Assembly: GCA_964416595.1 (NCBI GenBank)
Contig: CAYQES010000004.1
Span: 62,001 to 126,000 of the forward strand
Direction of reading: 5' to 3'
DNA length: 64,000 bases
From: JAKFYM01 sp964416595
Lineage (GTDB): Bacteria > Bdellovibrionota > UBA1018 > CAIPTA01
Shown: positions 21,046 to 29,994 of the stretch, one piece after another
Position numbering within the stretch: position 1 is the first letter of the stretch
How the letters are laid out: each line of letters starts with the position of its first letter
Position numbers and translations under genes: made by a program
The notes under the pieces: generated by a model
Database searches by the model: none
What the model was told of the DNA's origin: nothing
Seen by the model: only the letters and a program-made list of their open reading frames with translations

Positions 21046-22356
21046 ATGAAAAAAGATGTTGAAGCATTGTCAGAAACCGAAGCGAGCTGGCTCAAATCCC
21101 CGGTCACGGAAAAATCCGATCGTCTAAAGCCCATGAATTTTCTGATGCTAGAGCCCTACCAAGGATCTAGAAGAAAACTCCGCATCTACCGCACGCACTA
21201 TCTAATTGGTAGCGGTGAAGAATGCGATATTCGCCTCCAAGATCCTTTTGTTTCCGCGCGGCATGCGGAACTGGTGTTGGAGGAGGAGGGGTACCAGGTG
21301 GTGGATTTAAATTCTCGAAATGGTGTGTATTTAAATGGCATTCGGGTGAAAGTGGCGCCACTTTCAGCGTCGGGAATATTACGAATCGGCCGCTCTAATT
21401 TGCATTGGCGGGATAAGCCAGCTCTGGAAAATGAAGGGGATTTGATTGTGGCGGATCCTTTTATGAAAAAAACCATAGAGCGTTTACGGGTGGTAGCAAA
21501 ATCTTCTTTGCCGGTTCTGCTTTTGGGTGAAACGGGAACGGGCAAAGAAATTTTGGCGAGGATACTCCACGGAGCAAGCCAGCGTTCGGATAAACCCTAT
21601 GTGGCGGTGAACGGAGCGCTTACGGGCGGAAGTTTGGCGGAGAGTGAGCTTTTTGGCCATAAAAAGGGAGCATTTACGGGAGCGGAAAATCATCGCTTGG
21701 GGGCACTCCGTTCCGCGCAAGGGGGTACGCTTTTTCTCGATGAAGTGGGGGATATTCCCGGCTCTGCGCAGGCTAAACTGTTGCGGGCCTTGGAATCGGG
21801 AGAGGTGAAATCTTTGGGCTCTGACCAAAAAGAAAAGATTGATTTTCGCTTAGTTTCCGCCACTAGCCACAATATGGACAGGAAAATTTCTGATGGGATT
21901 TTCCGCCAAGATCTTTACTATCGCTTGGCCGGTTATGTGGTGCACATCCCGCCTTTACGTGAACGGCCACTGGATATTTTAGCTATTGCGAGGAGTGTGG
22001 TGCGGGAGTCGCGCCTCGGCTTAGACAAAGAAGCTGAAGCAAAATTACTCAGCTACCGCTGGCCGGGCAATGTGCGGGAGTTGCGTTCTTGTTTAGGGCG
22101 GGCCACGGTGATGGCGGAAGCGGAAAGATCGGGTCGTGTGTTACGAGAGCATTTGTTTGGTCTAGACCGAGAGGTGCAATCGGATCCGAGGGATGAGCCA
22201 CACAGCACTTTGGAGGCCCTAGAACGCAATCATATCCAGCGTTCTTTGGAACGCAATGGTTGGTCGAAAACCGTGGTGGCGCAAGAGCTAGGTATTGCCC
22301 GCTCTACTTTGTTTCAAAAAATGCGACGTTACGGTTTTCGTGCTAGCGCCGAATGA
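21046..22356 (+). CDS. FHA-domain sigma-54-dependent activator
   Basis: About 436 residues. Residues 35-125 form an FHA domain (YLIGSGEECDIRLQDPFVSARHAEL...VDLNSRNGVYLNG), which binds phosphothreonine. The AAA+ sigma-54 domain follows, with GETGTGKE, GAFTGA and GTLFLDEVGD. A Fis-type HTH ends the protein (NGWSKTVVAQELGIARSTLFQKM). ATG 21046 has GGAG at 5 nt and is preferred to GTG 21040. Instead of a receiver, activity is likely governed by a Ser/Thr kinase elsewhere. It could share sigma-54 promoters in this window with the NtrC-type activator. Confidence 0.93.
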   Translation: MKKDVEALSETEASWLKSPVTEKSDRLKPMNFLMLEPYQGSRRKLRIYRTHYLIGSGEECDIRLQDPFVSARHAELVLEEEGYQVVDLNSRNGVYLNGIRVKVAPLSASGILRIGRSNLHWRDKPALENEGDLIVADPFMKKTIERLRVVAKSSLPVLLLGETGTGKEILARILHGASQRSDKPYVAVNGALTGGSLAESELFGHKKGAFTGAENHRLGALRSAQGGTLFLDEVGDIPGSAQAKLLRALESGEVKSLGSDQKEKIDFRLVSATSHNMDRKISDGIFRQDLYYRLAGYVVHIPPLRERPLDILAIARSVVRESRLGLDKEAEAKLLSYRWPGNVRELRSCLGRATVMAEAERSGRVLREHLFGLDREVQSDPRDEPHSTLEALERNHIQRSLERNGWSKTVVAQELGIARSTLFQKMRRYGFRASAE

Positions 22357-23013
22357 TCACTGCACCACGAGATTTTGGAAAAAAACCTCTTCTACTTTTC
22401 CGTGGGGGATCACGGCGTTGAGGGATTCAATGATAAGATTTTTGGCTGTGGCTTTGCCTTCTTCTGTGAGGGGATCCACTTGTTGGAGGTGGGCATTATT
22501 GAAGGCTTCCACCACTCGATCATAAAAAAGATCTTCATGTTTTTGGGCAAAATCTGCAGCGGTGGGATCACTCGTGCGCACCCAAATATCCACGGCCATA
22601 TATTTTCTCTTATTGGCTGTGTTGTACACATTCACCGTAAATTTTCCGATGGAAATGAGGCTAGCGTTCTCTATTACTTTTTGCGAAAGCTCCCCAAAAC
22701 CGTGGGTGTACTCCTGGGATATTTTTTCGTGCTCAGAATCTTTTCCTAAGCGTTGAAAGATTTTAACGCTAGCGAAAATAGTGCTACCGAGAGCGCCAGC
22801 GGCCAGGAAATAAAACAAAAATACTTGTAATCGAGTTCCTAAACCGCCTTTGCGATAGATGCTGCCTAAAGAAAGGGGGGGGAGTGCACTGGCTGTGGTT
22901 GGAGTGGCTTTAGCTTGGCGCCATTTCTGAATGAAAGTAATTTTGTCTAGTTTTTCGTTGAGGCCCGCTTTGATAGTGGCCCATTTTTCTTTTATTGCAT
23001 CCAATTTCGCCAT
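22357..23013 (-). CDS. FliL-like single-pass membrane protein
   Basis: A 218-residue protein with a basic cytoplasmic N-terminus, one membrane helix at about 65-85 (LQVFLFYFLAAGALGSTIFASV) and a periplasmic FliL-like domain. The domain end ALNAVIPHGKVEEVFFQNLVVQ matches the conserved FliL C-terminus. FliL surrounds the flagellar stator and modulates torque. No other canonical flagellar operon lies nearby, so this may be a FliL-like paralogue with another partner. Its stop abuts the convergent FHA activator stop. Confidence 0.75.
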   Translation of the reverse strand: MAKLDAIKEKWATIKAGLNEKLDKITFIQKWRQAKATPTTASALPPLSLGSIYRKGGLGTRLQVFLFYFLAAGALGSTIFASVKIFQRLGKDSEHEKISQEYTHGFGELSQKVIENASLISIGKFTVNVYNTANKRKYMAVDIWVRTSDPTAADFAQKHEDLFYDRVVEAFNNAHLQQVDPLTEEGKATAKNLIIESLNAVIPHGKVEEVFFQNLVVQ

Positions 23014-23112
23014 TCTTCCTAGTTTACCCTGTTGGCGGTTTCCTAGGAAGAAAGGAAAAAATCATAAAACTATTTCTCTTTTCTGTCGATAAGCCTTGGA
23101 ACGGGAGGAAGT

Positions 23113-23553
23113 ATGAAAAACGGAATTTTCAAAACTCTTACGGGCCTGGTTTTAGGCCTCGCATTGGTACAACTATCTGGCTGCGCTACCTGGTTTGATC
23201 TAGGAGATGAAGACGCCGCAGACTATGACCGCGGCTACGCGGCAGGGACAGAAGACTCTGAATGCACGGGACGTTTCTGTGACACGGAAACGGAATCAGA
23301 CGCGGAATACCGCCGACCTGCTGGCAAAGAAGAAAAACTTTCCCATGTGCGCCGGGCGATTGAAACCCGGGATGTGATTTTGGGAATGAGCCGTCAAGAA
23401 GTATTGCAAAGCTGGGGCGAGCCAGTGCAACGGGAAGTGGCGGGCAATGGCAGTGGCGGACATGAGCGCTGGACCTACGGTTCCCGCTATTCTTTTGATG
23501 GTTCGCGCACGGTGATTTTTGAAGAGGGCCGTGTAGCTGGTTGGCGCAGATAA
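23113..23553 (+). CDS. lipoprotein with BamE/SmpA-like domain
   Basis: A 146-residue lipoprotein (lipobox LSGC, Cys about 24). An acidic linker (GDEDAADYDRGYAAGTEDSE) leads to a C-terminal segment RDVILGMSRQEVLQSWGEPVQRE...ERWTYGSRYSFDGSRTVIFEEGRVAGW. This has the M-x-x-x-x-V-x-x-x-W/L-G-x-P-x-x-x...W-x-Y...F-x-x-G-x-V logic of SmpA/OmlA (BamE)-like domains. A periplasmic outer-membrane-anchored role is likely; it is not clearly BamE itself. GGGAGGAAG precedes the ATG. It is probably cotranscribed with the next gene. Confidence 0.75.
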   Translation: MKNGIFKTLTGLVLGLALVQLSGCATWFDLGDEDAADYDRGYAAGTEDSECTGRFCDTETESDAEYRRPAGKEEKLSHVRRAIETRDVILGMSRQEVLQSWGEPVQREVAGNGSGGHERWTYGSRYSFDGSRTVIFEEGRVAGWRR

Positions 23554-23568
23554 AACTGGAAAGTAGCG

Positions 23569-24237
23569 ATGAAGCGTGTAGCCCGTATCGCCTGGAGTTT
23601 TTTTGCCACCACTTTGTTGGCTTTTCTATTCTTTTTGTTTTTTATCTCTCCCGCCCGGGCACCCCATGGCGGGAAAAACTCTCTAGGTGGCCGCTCGATC
23701 GCTTCTTTGCAAGAACAAGAGTTCGACCAACGAATTCTGCTGTATCAATTGTGTTACGGAGTAAAATTCGTGGCAGAAAATGCTACGGTGGAGCGCCGGC
23801 GTGTTTGCAAAGCCATGCTAGTGCATGAGTTACAGCGGGTATTGGAAACACCCGGCAATCACTTCAAGGTGCCCATGGAATTTCGCTGCGAAGATACTGT
23901 ATTCACCCGGGCCAAAGAAGCAGAGGGTATTTCCGTGGCCCTCCAACCCAATAAAGAATTTCAAGCGATCGAAGGGGCTGTGCAGAAAAATTTAGAACAG
24001 GCTACGGTGGGGGAAAGCACGGATCAATTTGCCCGGGATGCCTGCTCTTTCCTTACGGATTGTAAGCTTGCCATGGGCAGCAAGGGCTTTTCCGTGCGAA
24101 AGCTTGCAGCCTGTTTTTCCACCAATAATATTACGCATCGCAAAATACTCCTCAATGAGGTGGGTAATATGGTGTTTCGGGCCAAAGAGAACCGTAAAAT
24201 CCTCTATGCGGATCTCCTGGAAGAAGCCCATAAATAA
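23569..24237 (+). CDS. membrane-anchored or secreted protein of unknown function
   Basis: A 222-residue protein with an N-terminal signal or anchor (WSFFATTLLAFLFFLFFISPARA). The helical mature domain contains several cysteines (YQLCYG, RVCKAM, FRCEDT, DACSFLTDCK, AACFS). Their pairing in oxidising periplasm is plausible. I do not recognise a family. It starts 16 nt after the lipoprotein gene, so the two are likely an operon. Confidence 0.65.
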   Translation: MKRVARIAWSFFATTLLAFLFFLFFISPARAPHGGKNSLGGRSIASLQEQEFDQRILLYQLCYGVKFVAENATVERRRVCKAMLVHELQRVLETPGNHFKVPMEFRCEDTVFTRAKEAEGISVALQPNKEFQAIEGAVQKNLEQATVGESTDQFARDACSFLTDCKLAMGSKGFSVRKLAACFSTNNITHRKILLNEVGNMVFRAKENRKILYADLLEEAHK

Positions 24238-24247
24238 GGGAAATCCA

Positions 24248-24276
24248 TTTCACCGGTAGCGTGTTTTTGCTAGTAT
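24248..24276 (+). promoter_or_regulatory. promoter of accA, near-leaderless
   Basis: TTTCAC (24248-24253) and TAGTAT (24271-24276) are separated by 17 nt. The -10 ends 9 nt before the ATG at 24286, leaving an mRNA leader of only about 2-3 nt and no ribosome site. Confidence 0.45.
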
Positions 24277-24285
24277 GGCACGCTT

Positions 24286-25257
24286 ATGGACGCCTATTAC
24301 GAGTTTGAACGGCCAATCACCAATTTAGAGAAAAAAATCTCCGATTTGAAAGAGATGTCGGTGCAGGAGAAAATGGATTTCTCTTCGGAAATTGGTGCTC
24401 TAGAAACCAAACTGCAGCAATTGATCACGGAAGTTTATTCGAGCCTTTCGCCTTGGCAGCGGGTGCAGCTTTCCCGCCATCCCCAGCGGCCCTATAGCGA
24501 AGATTATATCAATCTATTGTTTTCCGATTTCCAAGAACTCCATGGGGACCGTAAATTCCGGGATGATCCCGCCATCATTTGCGGCTTGGCTCGTTTTCGC
24601 GACCAACCCGTGATGGTGATTGGCCAGCAAAAAGGCCGGGGCACCAAAGAAAAAATGCGCCGAAATTTTGGAATGGCAAAACCTGAGGGCTATCGCAAGG
24701 CCATTCGTTTGATGGAAATGGCGGGTCGTTTTCACCTGCCCATTATTACGCTCGTGGATACTCCCGGAGCCTACCCTGGTTTAGACGCCGAAGAGCGGGG
24801 CCAAAGCGAGGCCATCGCCGATAGCATCATGCGCATGTTTGATCTGCCGGTTCCTGTGATCACCGTAGTGATCGGTGAAGGTGGCTCCGGCGGAGCGTTG
24901 GCCATCGCCGTAGCAGATCGGGTGTTGATGCAAGAATTTTCCACTTACTCTGTGATTTCTCCTGAAAGCTGCGCTTCAATTTTGTGGAGCGATAGTTCCA
25001 TGGCAGAGCAGGCCGCCAAGGTGCTGCGCTTGAGTGCACCGGAAGTAAAAAAGCTCGGCGTGGTGGATGAAATCGTGCAAGAACCACAAGGCGGAGCCCA
25101 CCGCAATCATAACGAAGCGGCTGGTTATTTGGCCGATGCGATCGCGAAACAATTACAAGAAATGCAAAAGGGCGCAGTAGATTTTAAAGCAGAGCGCTTG
25201 AAGCGCTTCCGCAATATGGGATCAGAATTTATGATTTCCGCGCCGGTGGAAGTTTAG
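24286..25257 (+). CDS. accA: acetyl-CoA carboxylase carboxyltransferase subunit alpha
   Basis: A 323-residue protein of normal AccA length. It transfers CO2 from carboxybiotin to acetyl-CoA, the first step of fatty-acid synthesis, in complex with AccD. Landmarks are FERPITNLEKKISDL, the HPQRPYSEDYI segment, GLARFRDQPVMVIGQQKGR, and the crotonase-type oxyanion region VDTPGAYPGLDAEERGQ followed by GEGGSGGALAI. No accD is in the window. It is first in a run accA-yicC-gmk-rel with gaps of 4-9 nt or overlaps. Confidence 0.97.
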   Translation: MDAYYEFERPITNLEKKISDLKEMSVQEKMDFSSEIGALETKLQQLITEVYSSLSPWQRVQLSRHPQRPYSEDYINLLFSDFQELHGDRKFRDDPAIICGLARFRDQPVMVIGQQKGRGTKEKMRRNFGMAKPEGYRKAIRLMEMAGRFHLPIITLVDTPGAYPGLDAEERGQSEAIADSIMRMFDLPVPVITVVIGEGGSGGALAIAVADRVLMQEFSTYSVISPESCASILWSDSSMAEQAAKVLRLSAPEVKKLGVVDEIVQEPQGGAHRNHNEAAGYLADAIAKQLQEMQKGAVDFKAERLKRFRNMGSEFMISAPVEV

Positions 25258-25266
25258 GGAGCCAAT

Positions 25267-26163
25267 TTGGCGGATTTTATTTTTTCCATGACAGGCTTTG
25301 GCCGTGGCACAGCCACAGGGAAAAAATTTCGTTTTACTGTAGATCTCAGATCCGTGAATGGGCGTTTTTTGGAAATCCGGGCAAAGTTACCTCGGGCTTT
25401 GGCTTTTTTAGAGCCTACCGTGCGGGAAATTTTAGAAAAGAAGTTAAGTCGCGGAGTAGTGGATCTATCTTTGGCTGTGCAACCTTTGGAGGCGGATCTT
25501 TCTTCTCTGATCGATGAGCCTCTCGCCTTAGCCTATGCCAAAAAAGCCACGGCCTTAGCCAAAGAGGTGGATATACCCGCCGGGCTTTCTGGTTTGGCAT
25601 TGTTAAAATTGCCAGGAGTGCTGGGCACAGAAAATCCCACACTATTTGAGAACCAACCGGAAATCATTCCGTTAGTAAAAGAAGCCGTTACGGAAGCTTT
25701 GCAGGATTTATTAGAAATGCGACGCCAAGAAGGCATGCGCCTTGTGAAAGCTTTGCAGCGGGAACTCGCGGAAATTAAATCCCACGGAGCCTGGATCCAA
25801 AAGCATCGCCAAGAAGTAAATGAGAGCTATAAAACTCGCTTGCAGCTAAGGTTCCAAGATTGGATCGGAAAAAGCACTCTTGATGAAAACCGCATGTACC
25901 AAGAGATCGCTTATTATTTAGATCGCGCCGATGTAACCGAGGAACTAGATCGTTTGGGAAGCCATTGGAAGCAATGCGAACTGGCACTTACTACTGCAGG
26001 CACAAAATCTGTGGGTAAGAGAATGGAATTTTTGATGCAGGAAATGGGGCGAGAAGTAAATACTATCGGATCTAAAAGCGACCAAGCAGAGGTGAGCCAC
26101 CATGTGGTGGAAATGAAGCTCACTTTAGAAAAAATCCGCGAGCAAGTGCAGAATTTGGAGTGA
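25267..26163 (+). CDS. yicC: YicC/YloC family endoribonuclease
   Basis: A 298-residue protein. FSMTGFGRGTA at the N-terminus and the C-terminal block KRMEFLMQEMGREVNTIGSKSDQAEVSHHVVEMKLTLEKIREQVQNLE are the defining YicC/YloC ends. Members are clamp-like endoribonucleases that affect sRNA and mRNA turnover. The start is TTG 25267, with AGGGAG 5 nt upstream and only 9 nt after the accA stop. Position before gmk is widely conserved. Confidence 0.93.
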   Translation: MADFIFSMTGFGRGTATGKKFRFTVDLRSVNGRFLEIRAKLPRALAFLEPTVREILEKKLSRGVVDLSLAVQPLEADLSSLIDEPLALAYAKKATALAKEVDIPAGLSGLALLKLPGVLGTENPTLFENQPEIIPLVKEAVTEALQDLLEMRRQEGMRLVKALQRELAEIKSHGAWIQKHRQEVNESYKTRLQLRFQDWIGKSTLDENRMYQEIAYYLDRADVTEELDRLGSHWKQCELALTTAGTKSVGKRMEFLMQEMGREVNTIGSKSDQAEVSHHVVEMKLTLEKIREQVQNLE

Positions 26164-26167
26164 TGAA

Positions 26168-26746
26168 GTGAAAACCTTCCACAAACAATTCATTGCCCTC
26201 GCCGCTCCGAGTGGAGGCGGAAAAACCACGCTTTGCCAAATGCTCTTGCAAAATTACCCTGACACATGCCTTTCCATCTCCTTTACTACGCGCCGCCCGC
26301 GCGGGGGTGAAAAAAATGGCGTAGAATATAACTTCGTTTCCGAAGAAAGATTTCAATCCCTGATCGAAGCTGGTGAATTAGTAGAATGGGCCAAGGTACA
26401 CGGCCATTTGTATGGCACGAGCCGAGTGTTTCTTGAGCAGCAAAGCGCGATGGGAAAAGTGGTACTATTGGATGTGGATGTGCAAGGCGTGGATAGTTTT
26501 AAGAGAGTTTTTGGTGATCGCTGTTTGAGTGTATTTATTTTGCCACCATCTTTGCAAGAGTTAGAGGCGCGTTTACGGGCCCGCAAAACCGAGTCTGAAG
26601 AAGTTTTGCAAGAGCGTTTGCGCAACAGTGCCCAAGAAATGGCCAAGGCTCACGAGTTTGATCATCAGATCGTAAACCGGGATCTAAACCAGACCTTCCG
26701 GGAGCTCTGCCAGTTGGTAGAAAAGGAAGTGGGCCTTGTTAAGTGA
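26168..26746 (+). CDS. gmk: guanylate kinase
   Basis: A 192-residue protein that phosphorylates GMP to GDP. The P-loop APSGGGKTTL is at 13-22. FTTRRPRGGEKNGVEYNFVS binds GMP, and LVEWAKVHGHLYGTS and LLDVDVQGV complete the signature. The GTG start lies 4 nt after the yicC stop. Its end overlaps the rel start by 11 nt, and the usual rpoZ gene between gmk and rel is absent. Together with guaB and guaA later in the window, most of the route from IMP to GDP is present. Confidence 0.97.
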   Translation: MKTFHKQFIALAAPSGGGKTTLCQMLLQNYPDTCLSISFTTRRPRGGEKNGVEYNFVSEERFQSLIEAGELVEWAKVHGHLYGTSRVFLEQQSAMGKVVLLDVDVQGVDSFKRVFGDRCLSVFILPPSLQELEARLRARKTESEEVLQERLRNSAQEMAKAHEFDHQIVNRDLNQTFRELCQLVEKEVGLVK

Positions 26747-28955
26747 GCCGCTAGTAAAAGAAGCTTTCCAAAACTTGGAAGTGAAGCTGCTGGAATACTA
26801 TCCAGACGTGAACATGGCTCTCGTAAAACAGGCTGCAGAGTTTGCGGCGATTAAACACGGCAACCAAAAACGTTCTTCTGGAGAGCCCTATATTGTGCAT
26901 CCGATCGGTGTGGCCGCGATCCTCGCGGAACTGCATTTAGATTTGGATTCCGTGCTCACAGGCTTGCTCCACGATACCGTGGAAGACACCGACACTTCCC
27001 TGGAAGAGATTGCAAAAATCTTTGGCGCCTCCGTGGCAGAGCTTGTGGATGGCGTGACCAAAATTTCCCGGATCACTTTCCGCACCAATGAGGAAAAGCA
27101 GGCAGAAAACTTCCGTAAAATGGTGGTGGCGATGGCTAAGGATTTACGAGTGATCCTCGTGAAGCTGGCCGATCGCACCCACAATATGCGCACTCTAGAT
27201 CACCTGCCCGAGAAAAAGCGTAAACTCATCGCCCAAGAAACCTTGGATATTTATTCACCCTTAGCGGGCCGCTTAGGGATTCACTGGGTGAAGGCGGAGT
27301 TGGAAGATCTTTGTTTAAGGCACTTAAAGCCTGAGGCCTATTACAAACTGGCACAGCTCGTGGCTAAGAAAAAAAGCGAGCGGGAAAAATATATTGATGA
27401 AGTGATTCATAATATTCAAGAGAACCTGAAAGAATATGGAATTAAGGGCACAGTTACGGGCCGCCCAAAACATTTCTATTCCATCTATAAAAAAATGGAA
27501 TCGCGGAATGCCAACAATCTCGACGATATCTTAGACATCGTGGCTTTCCGTATCATCCTCGACAATATCACCGAATGCTACAAAGCTTTGGGCGTGATTC
27601 ATGCGGTATACAAACCAATTCCCGGGCGCTTCAAAGATTACATCGCCATGCCGAAGACAAACAATTACCAATCTTTGCACACCACGGTGATTGGCCCCTT
27701 CGGAGAACGCATGGAAGTGCAGATCCGCACCCAGGAAATGCACCAGATCGCCCAGAGTGGTATTGCTGCTCACTGGAAATACAAAGAGGGTCGGGCTGAT
27801 GTTTCTAACCAAAGCAAAATGGAGTGGCTGTCCCGTCTTATCGATTCCCAAAAAACCCTCTCGGATCCTACAGAATTTTTAGAGAGCGTAAAACTCGATC
27901 TCTATCCCGGGGATGTGTTTGTGTTCACACCGAAGGGAGAGGTAAAAGAATTTCCCCATGGATCTACTCCCTTAGATTTCGCTTACGCTGTGCACACCGA
28001 TGTGGGCCATCGCTGTGTGGGTGCGAAGATTAATAATAAAATTGTCCCCCTCCGTTATCGGTTACGTTCTGGCGATGTGGTAGAAATTCTCACCTCTCCC
28101 AACCAGCATCCGGGCAAGGATTGGCTAAAACTCGTGAAAACCAGCCGGGCGATTTCCAAGATCCGGGCCTTCTTAAAACAAGTGGAACGCACCAAGGCTA
28201 AGCAACTCGGGCAAGAAATCCTTGAGCGGGAATTTCGCCGTTTCAAAACGAATTTAGACAAAATGAGCAATACCACCGAAATGGCCAAGGCCATCCGAGA
28301 GCTCGGCTACAAAAACTTGGAAGAGATTTTAGTGGCTTTAGGCTACGGAAAACTTACCGCTAAGGATATTTCCCGGGCTGTGATCGCGCCGGAAGTTTTG
28401 GAAAAATCCGCGGAAGAAAAAGAGCAAAAAGGCTTTTTGCAGAAAATCATTTCCACGGCCATGCGGAAAAGCGAAGCCCGCAATGCGGTGATGGTTTCCG
28501 GTTTGGGTGATGTGCTCATTCGTTTTGCTAAATGCTGCCATCCAATCCCTGGGGATCCTATTTTAGGGTTCGTAACCCGAGGCCGGGGTGTGACCGTGCA
28601 CCACGCCGCTTGCAAAAAAGCCTTGGATAGCGATAATGCCCGCCGCATCGAGGTGGCTTGGACGGTCGCGCCCAGCAAAGAACAAAAAGAAAGTAAACCA
28701 GTCTCGGCTCCGCCCCGCCGCTCCGTGAAGGTGCGAGTATTTTGCGAAGATCAACCCGGCATGCTTGCTTCCATGACCCAAACGATCAGCGCCCAGGGCG
28801 TAAATATTTCCCAGGCCAGCGTGCGCACCATGAAGGATAAACGCGCCGTATGCGTGTTTGAAATCTTGGTCACGGGCGTGGATCAATTGAACAAAGTGAT
28901 TTCGTCTCTAGAATCCAAAGAGGGAATCATCTCCGTGGAACGGCAGAAAAATTAA
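26736..28955 (+). CDS. rel: bifunctional (p)ppGpp synthetase/hydrolase, Rel/SpoT type
   Basis: A 739-residue protein with the full domain order: HD hydrolase (His55 in IVHPIGV; His-Asp 79-80 in LLHDTVEDT), synthetase (RPKHFYSIYKKM; RIILDNITECYKALGVIHAVYKPIPGRFKDYIA; NYQSLHTTV), TGS (VFTPKGEVKEFPHGSTPLDFAYAVH), a Zn-finger/RIS region (KCCHPIPGD) and C-terminal ACT (EDQPGMLASMTQTIS). An intact HD motif indicates hydrolase activity, so it can act as the sole Rel. The TTG start has AAGGA 8 nt upstream. Its stop overlaps the convergent YdcF-like gene. Confidence 0.96.
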   Translation: MLSEPLVKEAFQNLEVKLLEYYPDVNMALVKQAAEFAAIKHGNQKRSSGEPYIVHPIGVAAILAELHLDLDSVLTGLLHDTVEDTDTSLEEIAKIFGASVAELVDGVTKISRITFRTNEEKQAENFRKMVVAMAKDLRVILVKLADRTHNMRTLDHLPEKKRKLIAQETLDIYSPLAGRLGIHWVKAELEDLCLRHLKPEAYYKLAQLVAKKKSEREKYIDEVIHNIQENLKEYGIKGTVTGRPKHFYSIYKKMESRNANNLDDILDIVAFRIILDNITECYKALGVIHAVYKPIPGRFKDYIAMPKTNNYQSLHTTVIGPFGERMEVQIRTQEMHQIAQSGIAAHWKYKEGRADVSNQSKMEWLSRLIDSQKTLSDPTEFLESVKLDLYPGDVFVFTPKGEVKEFPHGSTPLDFAYAVHTDVGHRCVGAKINNKIVPLRYRLRSGDVVEILTSPNQHPGKDWLKLVKTSRAISKIRAFLKQVERTKAKQLGQEILEREFRRFKTNLDKMSNTTEMAKAIRELGYKNLEEILVALGYGKLTAKDISRAVIAPEVLEKSAEEKEQKGFLQKIISTAMRKSEARNAVMVSGLGDVLIRFAKCCHPIPGDPILGFVTRGRGVTVHHAACKKALDSDNARRIEVAWTVAPSKEQKESKPVSAPPRRSVKVRVFCEDQPGMLASMTQTISAQGVNISQASVRTMKDKRAVCVFEILVTGVDQLNKVISSLESKEGIISVERQKN

Positions 28956-29626
28956 AACGAATCTAATTTCGGCGCCAGGAGCGAAGTGAGCAGGAATTTA
29001 AAATATTCCCATGTGGTCACTTCGATCCCTACCCAGGTGTGCCACCAATTTTGGCGGCCAATGGCTTCCGTGGGCGGAATAAAAGGCGTGATCGTGATCC
29101 CTCTTTCCACAAGATTTTCGATCATCACTTGAGCCCGTCGCATATGGTAACCCGAGGTAATGAGGATCACGGATTTTACATCAGGATTTTTTTGCAGCAG
29201 CCTCGCCACAGCGATGGCGTTTTCGATCGTGTTGCGGGATTCCGTTTCCACTTGGATTTTTTCGAATTTTTCGGGGCTGAGCTTAGGCACCACTTCATCC
29301 GCATGGGCTTTCGCGAGTCCTATGGCCGTGGATTTTTTTCCGGCGCCTACGATCCATAATTGCTGACCTATGCCTTGGGCGTAGAGCGAATAGGCCGCTT
29401 CCACACGGAATTTGCCGCCAGCCAAACAAATCACCACGGCGTCTTTAGGCAGGGCGTTTAGTTGGGGGTTAGGGGGAAAGGAGTAAAGTTGGTCACCAAA
29501 GAGGCGGATTCCGCCAATCAGCAGGAGCAGGAAAATAGAAAGGGCACCGGACCATAGCGAAGGCAAATGGACGGAGCCCCGTTTTCTTCTGTCTATGCTG
29601 CTTCTTCCATTAGGCTGTTTTGCCAC
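28952..29626 (-). CDS. YdcF/ElyC-like DUF218 membrane protein
   Basis: A 224-residue protein with one N-terminal membrane helix (SIFLLLLIGGIRLFG) and a DUF218 domain. VICLAGGKFRVEAAYSLYAQG, ETESRNTIENAIAVARLL and ILITSGYHMRRAQVMIENL are the three typical motifs (G-G...R...; E...S-x-x-T-x-x-N; T-S-x-x-H-x-x-R-A). ElyC/SanA-type relatives act in envelope or cell-wall biogenesis. Its start lies inside the end of the upstream small gene (34-nt overlap), so the two are translationally linked. Confidence 0.88.
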   Translation of the reverse strand: MAKQPNGRSSIDRRKRGSVHLPSLWSGALSIFLLLLIGGIRLFGDQLYSFPPNPQLNALPKDAVVICLAGGKFRVEAAYSLYAQGIGQQLWIVGAGKKSTAIGLAKAHADEVVPKLSPEKFEKIQVETESRNTIENAIAVARLLQKNPDVKSVILITSGYHMRRAQVMIENLVERGITITPFIPPTEAIGRQNWWHTWVGIEVTTWEYFKFLLTSLLAPKLDSF

Positions 29627-29886
29627 AATTCGTAAAGAGTCTTTCCACTCGCATTGCGGATCCAGCGGCTAGCGTGATCCGGTGGTTCCGTGCCAAGGAA
29701 CTTCTGGCTAACTGCATGCACAGTCATTACCTCGCCCTTGCACTCCACTTTGTATTCGTGATCAGGCATCTTTTTTACCACACAACAGTGCTTGGGATCG
29801 CTCACAAAGAACAAGGTTTCCCCTTCTTTTACGAAACCATCGCGAACTAGGTGGGTAAGGTCGAACTTATTCTTCTTTTTCGACAT
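29593..29886 (-). CDS. small protein, possibly RAMA-like
   Basis: A 97-residue soluble protein without signal. The pattern LVRDGFVKEGETLFFVSDPKH...HEYKVECKGEVMTVHAVSQKFLGTEPPDHASRWIRNASGKTLYELW is like small RAMA-type modules (short beta-sheet followed by S-A/G-x-x-W-x-x-x-x-G-x-x-L). Such modules are linked with DNA modification, but the resemblance is weak. An upstream palindrome (29900-29915) sits next to its GGAGG site. The next gene starts within it. Confidence 0.55.
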   Translation of the reverse strand: MSKKKNKFDLTHLVRDGFVKEGETLFFVSDPKHCCVVKKMPDHEYKVECKGEVMTVHAVSQKFLGTEPPDHASRWIRNASGKTLYELWQNSLMEEAA

Positions 29887-29899
29887 GCGGAGCCTCCAG

Positions 29900-29915
29900 A
29901 GGTTAGTAATAACCT
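29900..29915. promoter_or_regulatory. palindrome upstream of the RAMA-like gene
   Basis: AGGTTA and TAACCT form a perfect 6-bp inverted repeat with a 4-nt GTAA loop, just upstream of the ribosome site of the gene starting at 29886. It could be an operator or an mRNA hairpin. Confidence 0.35.
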
Positions 29916-29994
29916 AACGGATGGATCCGCCCCAGGCTTTAGGGCAAATTGTAAATATTCAATAGAATCAAATATTTAATGATCAGTGGTGGCT

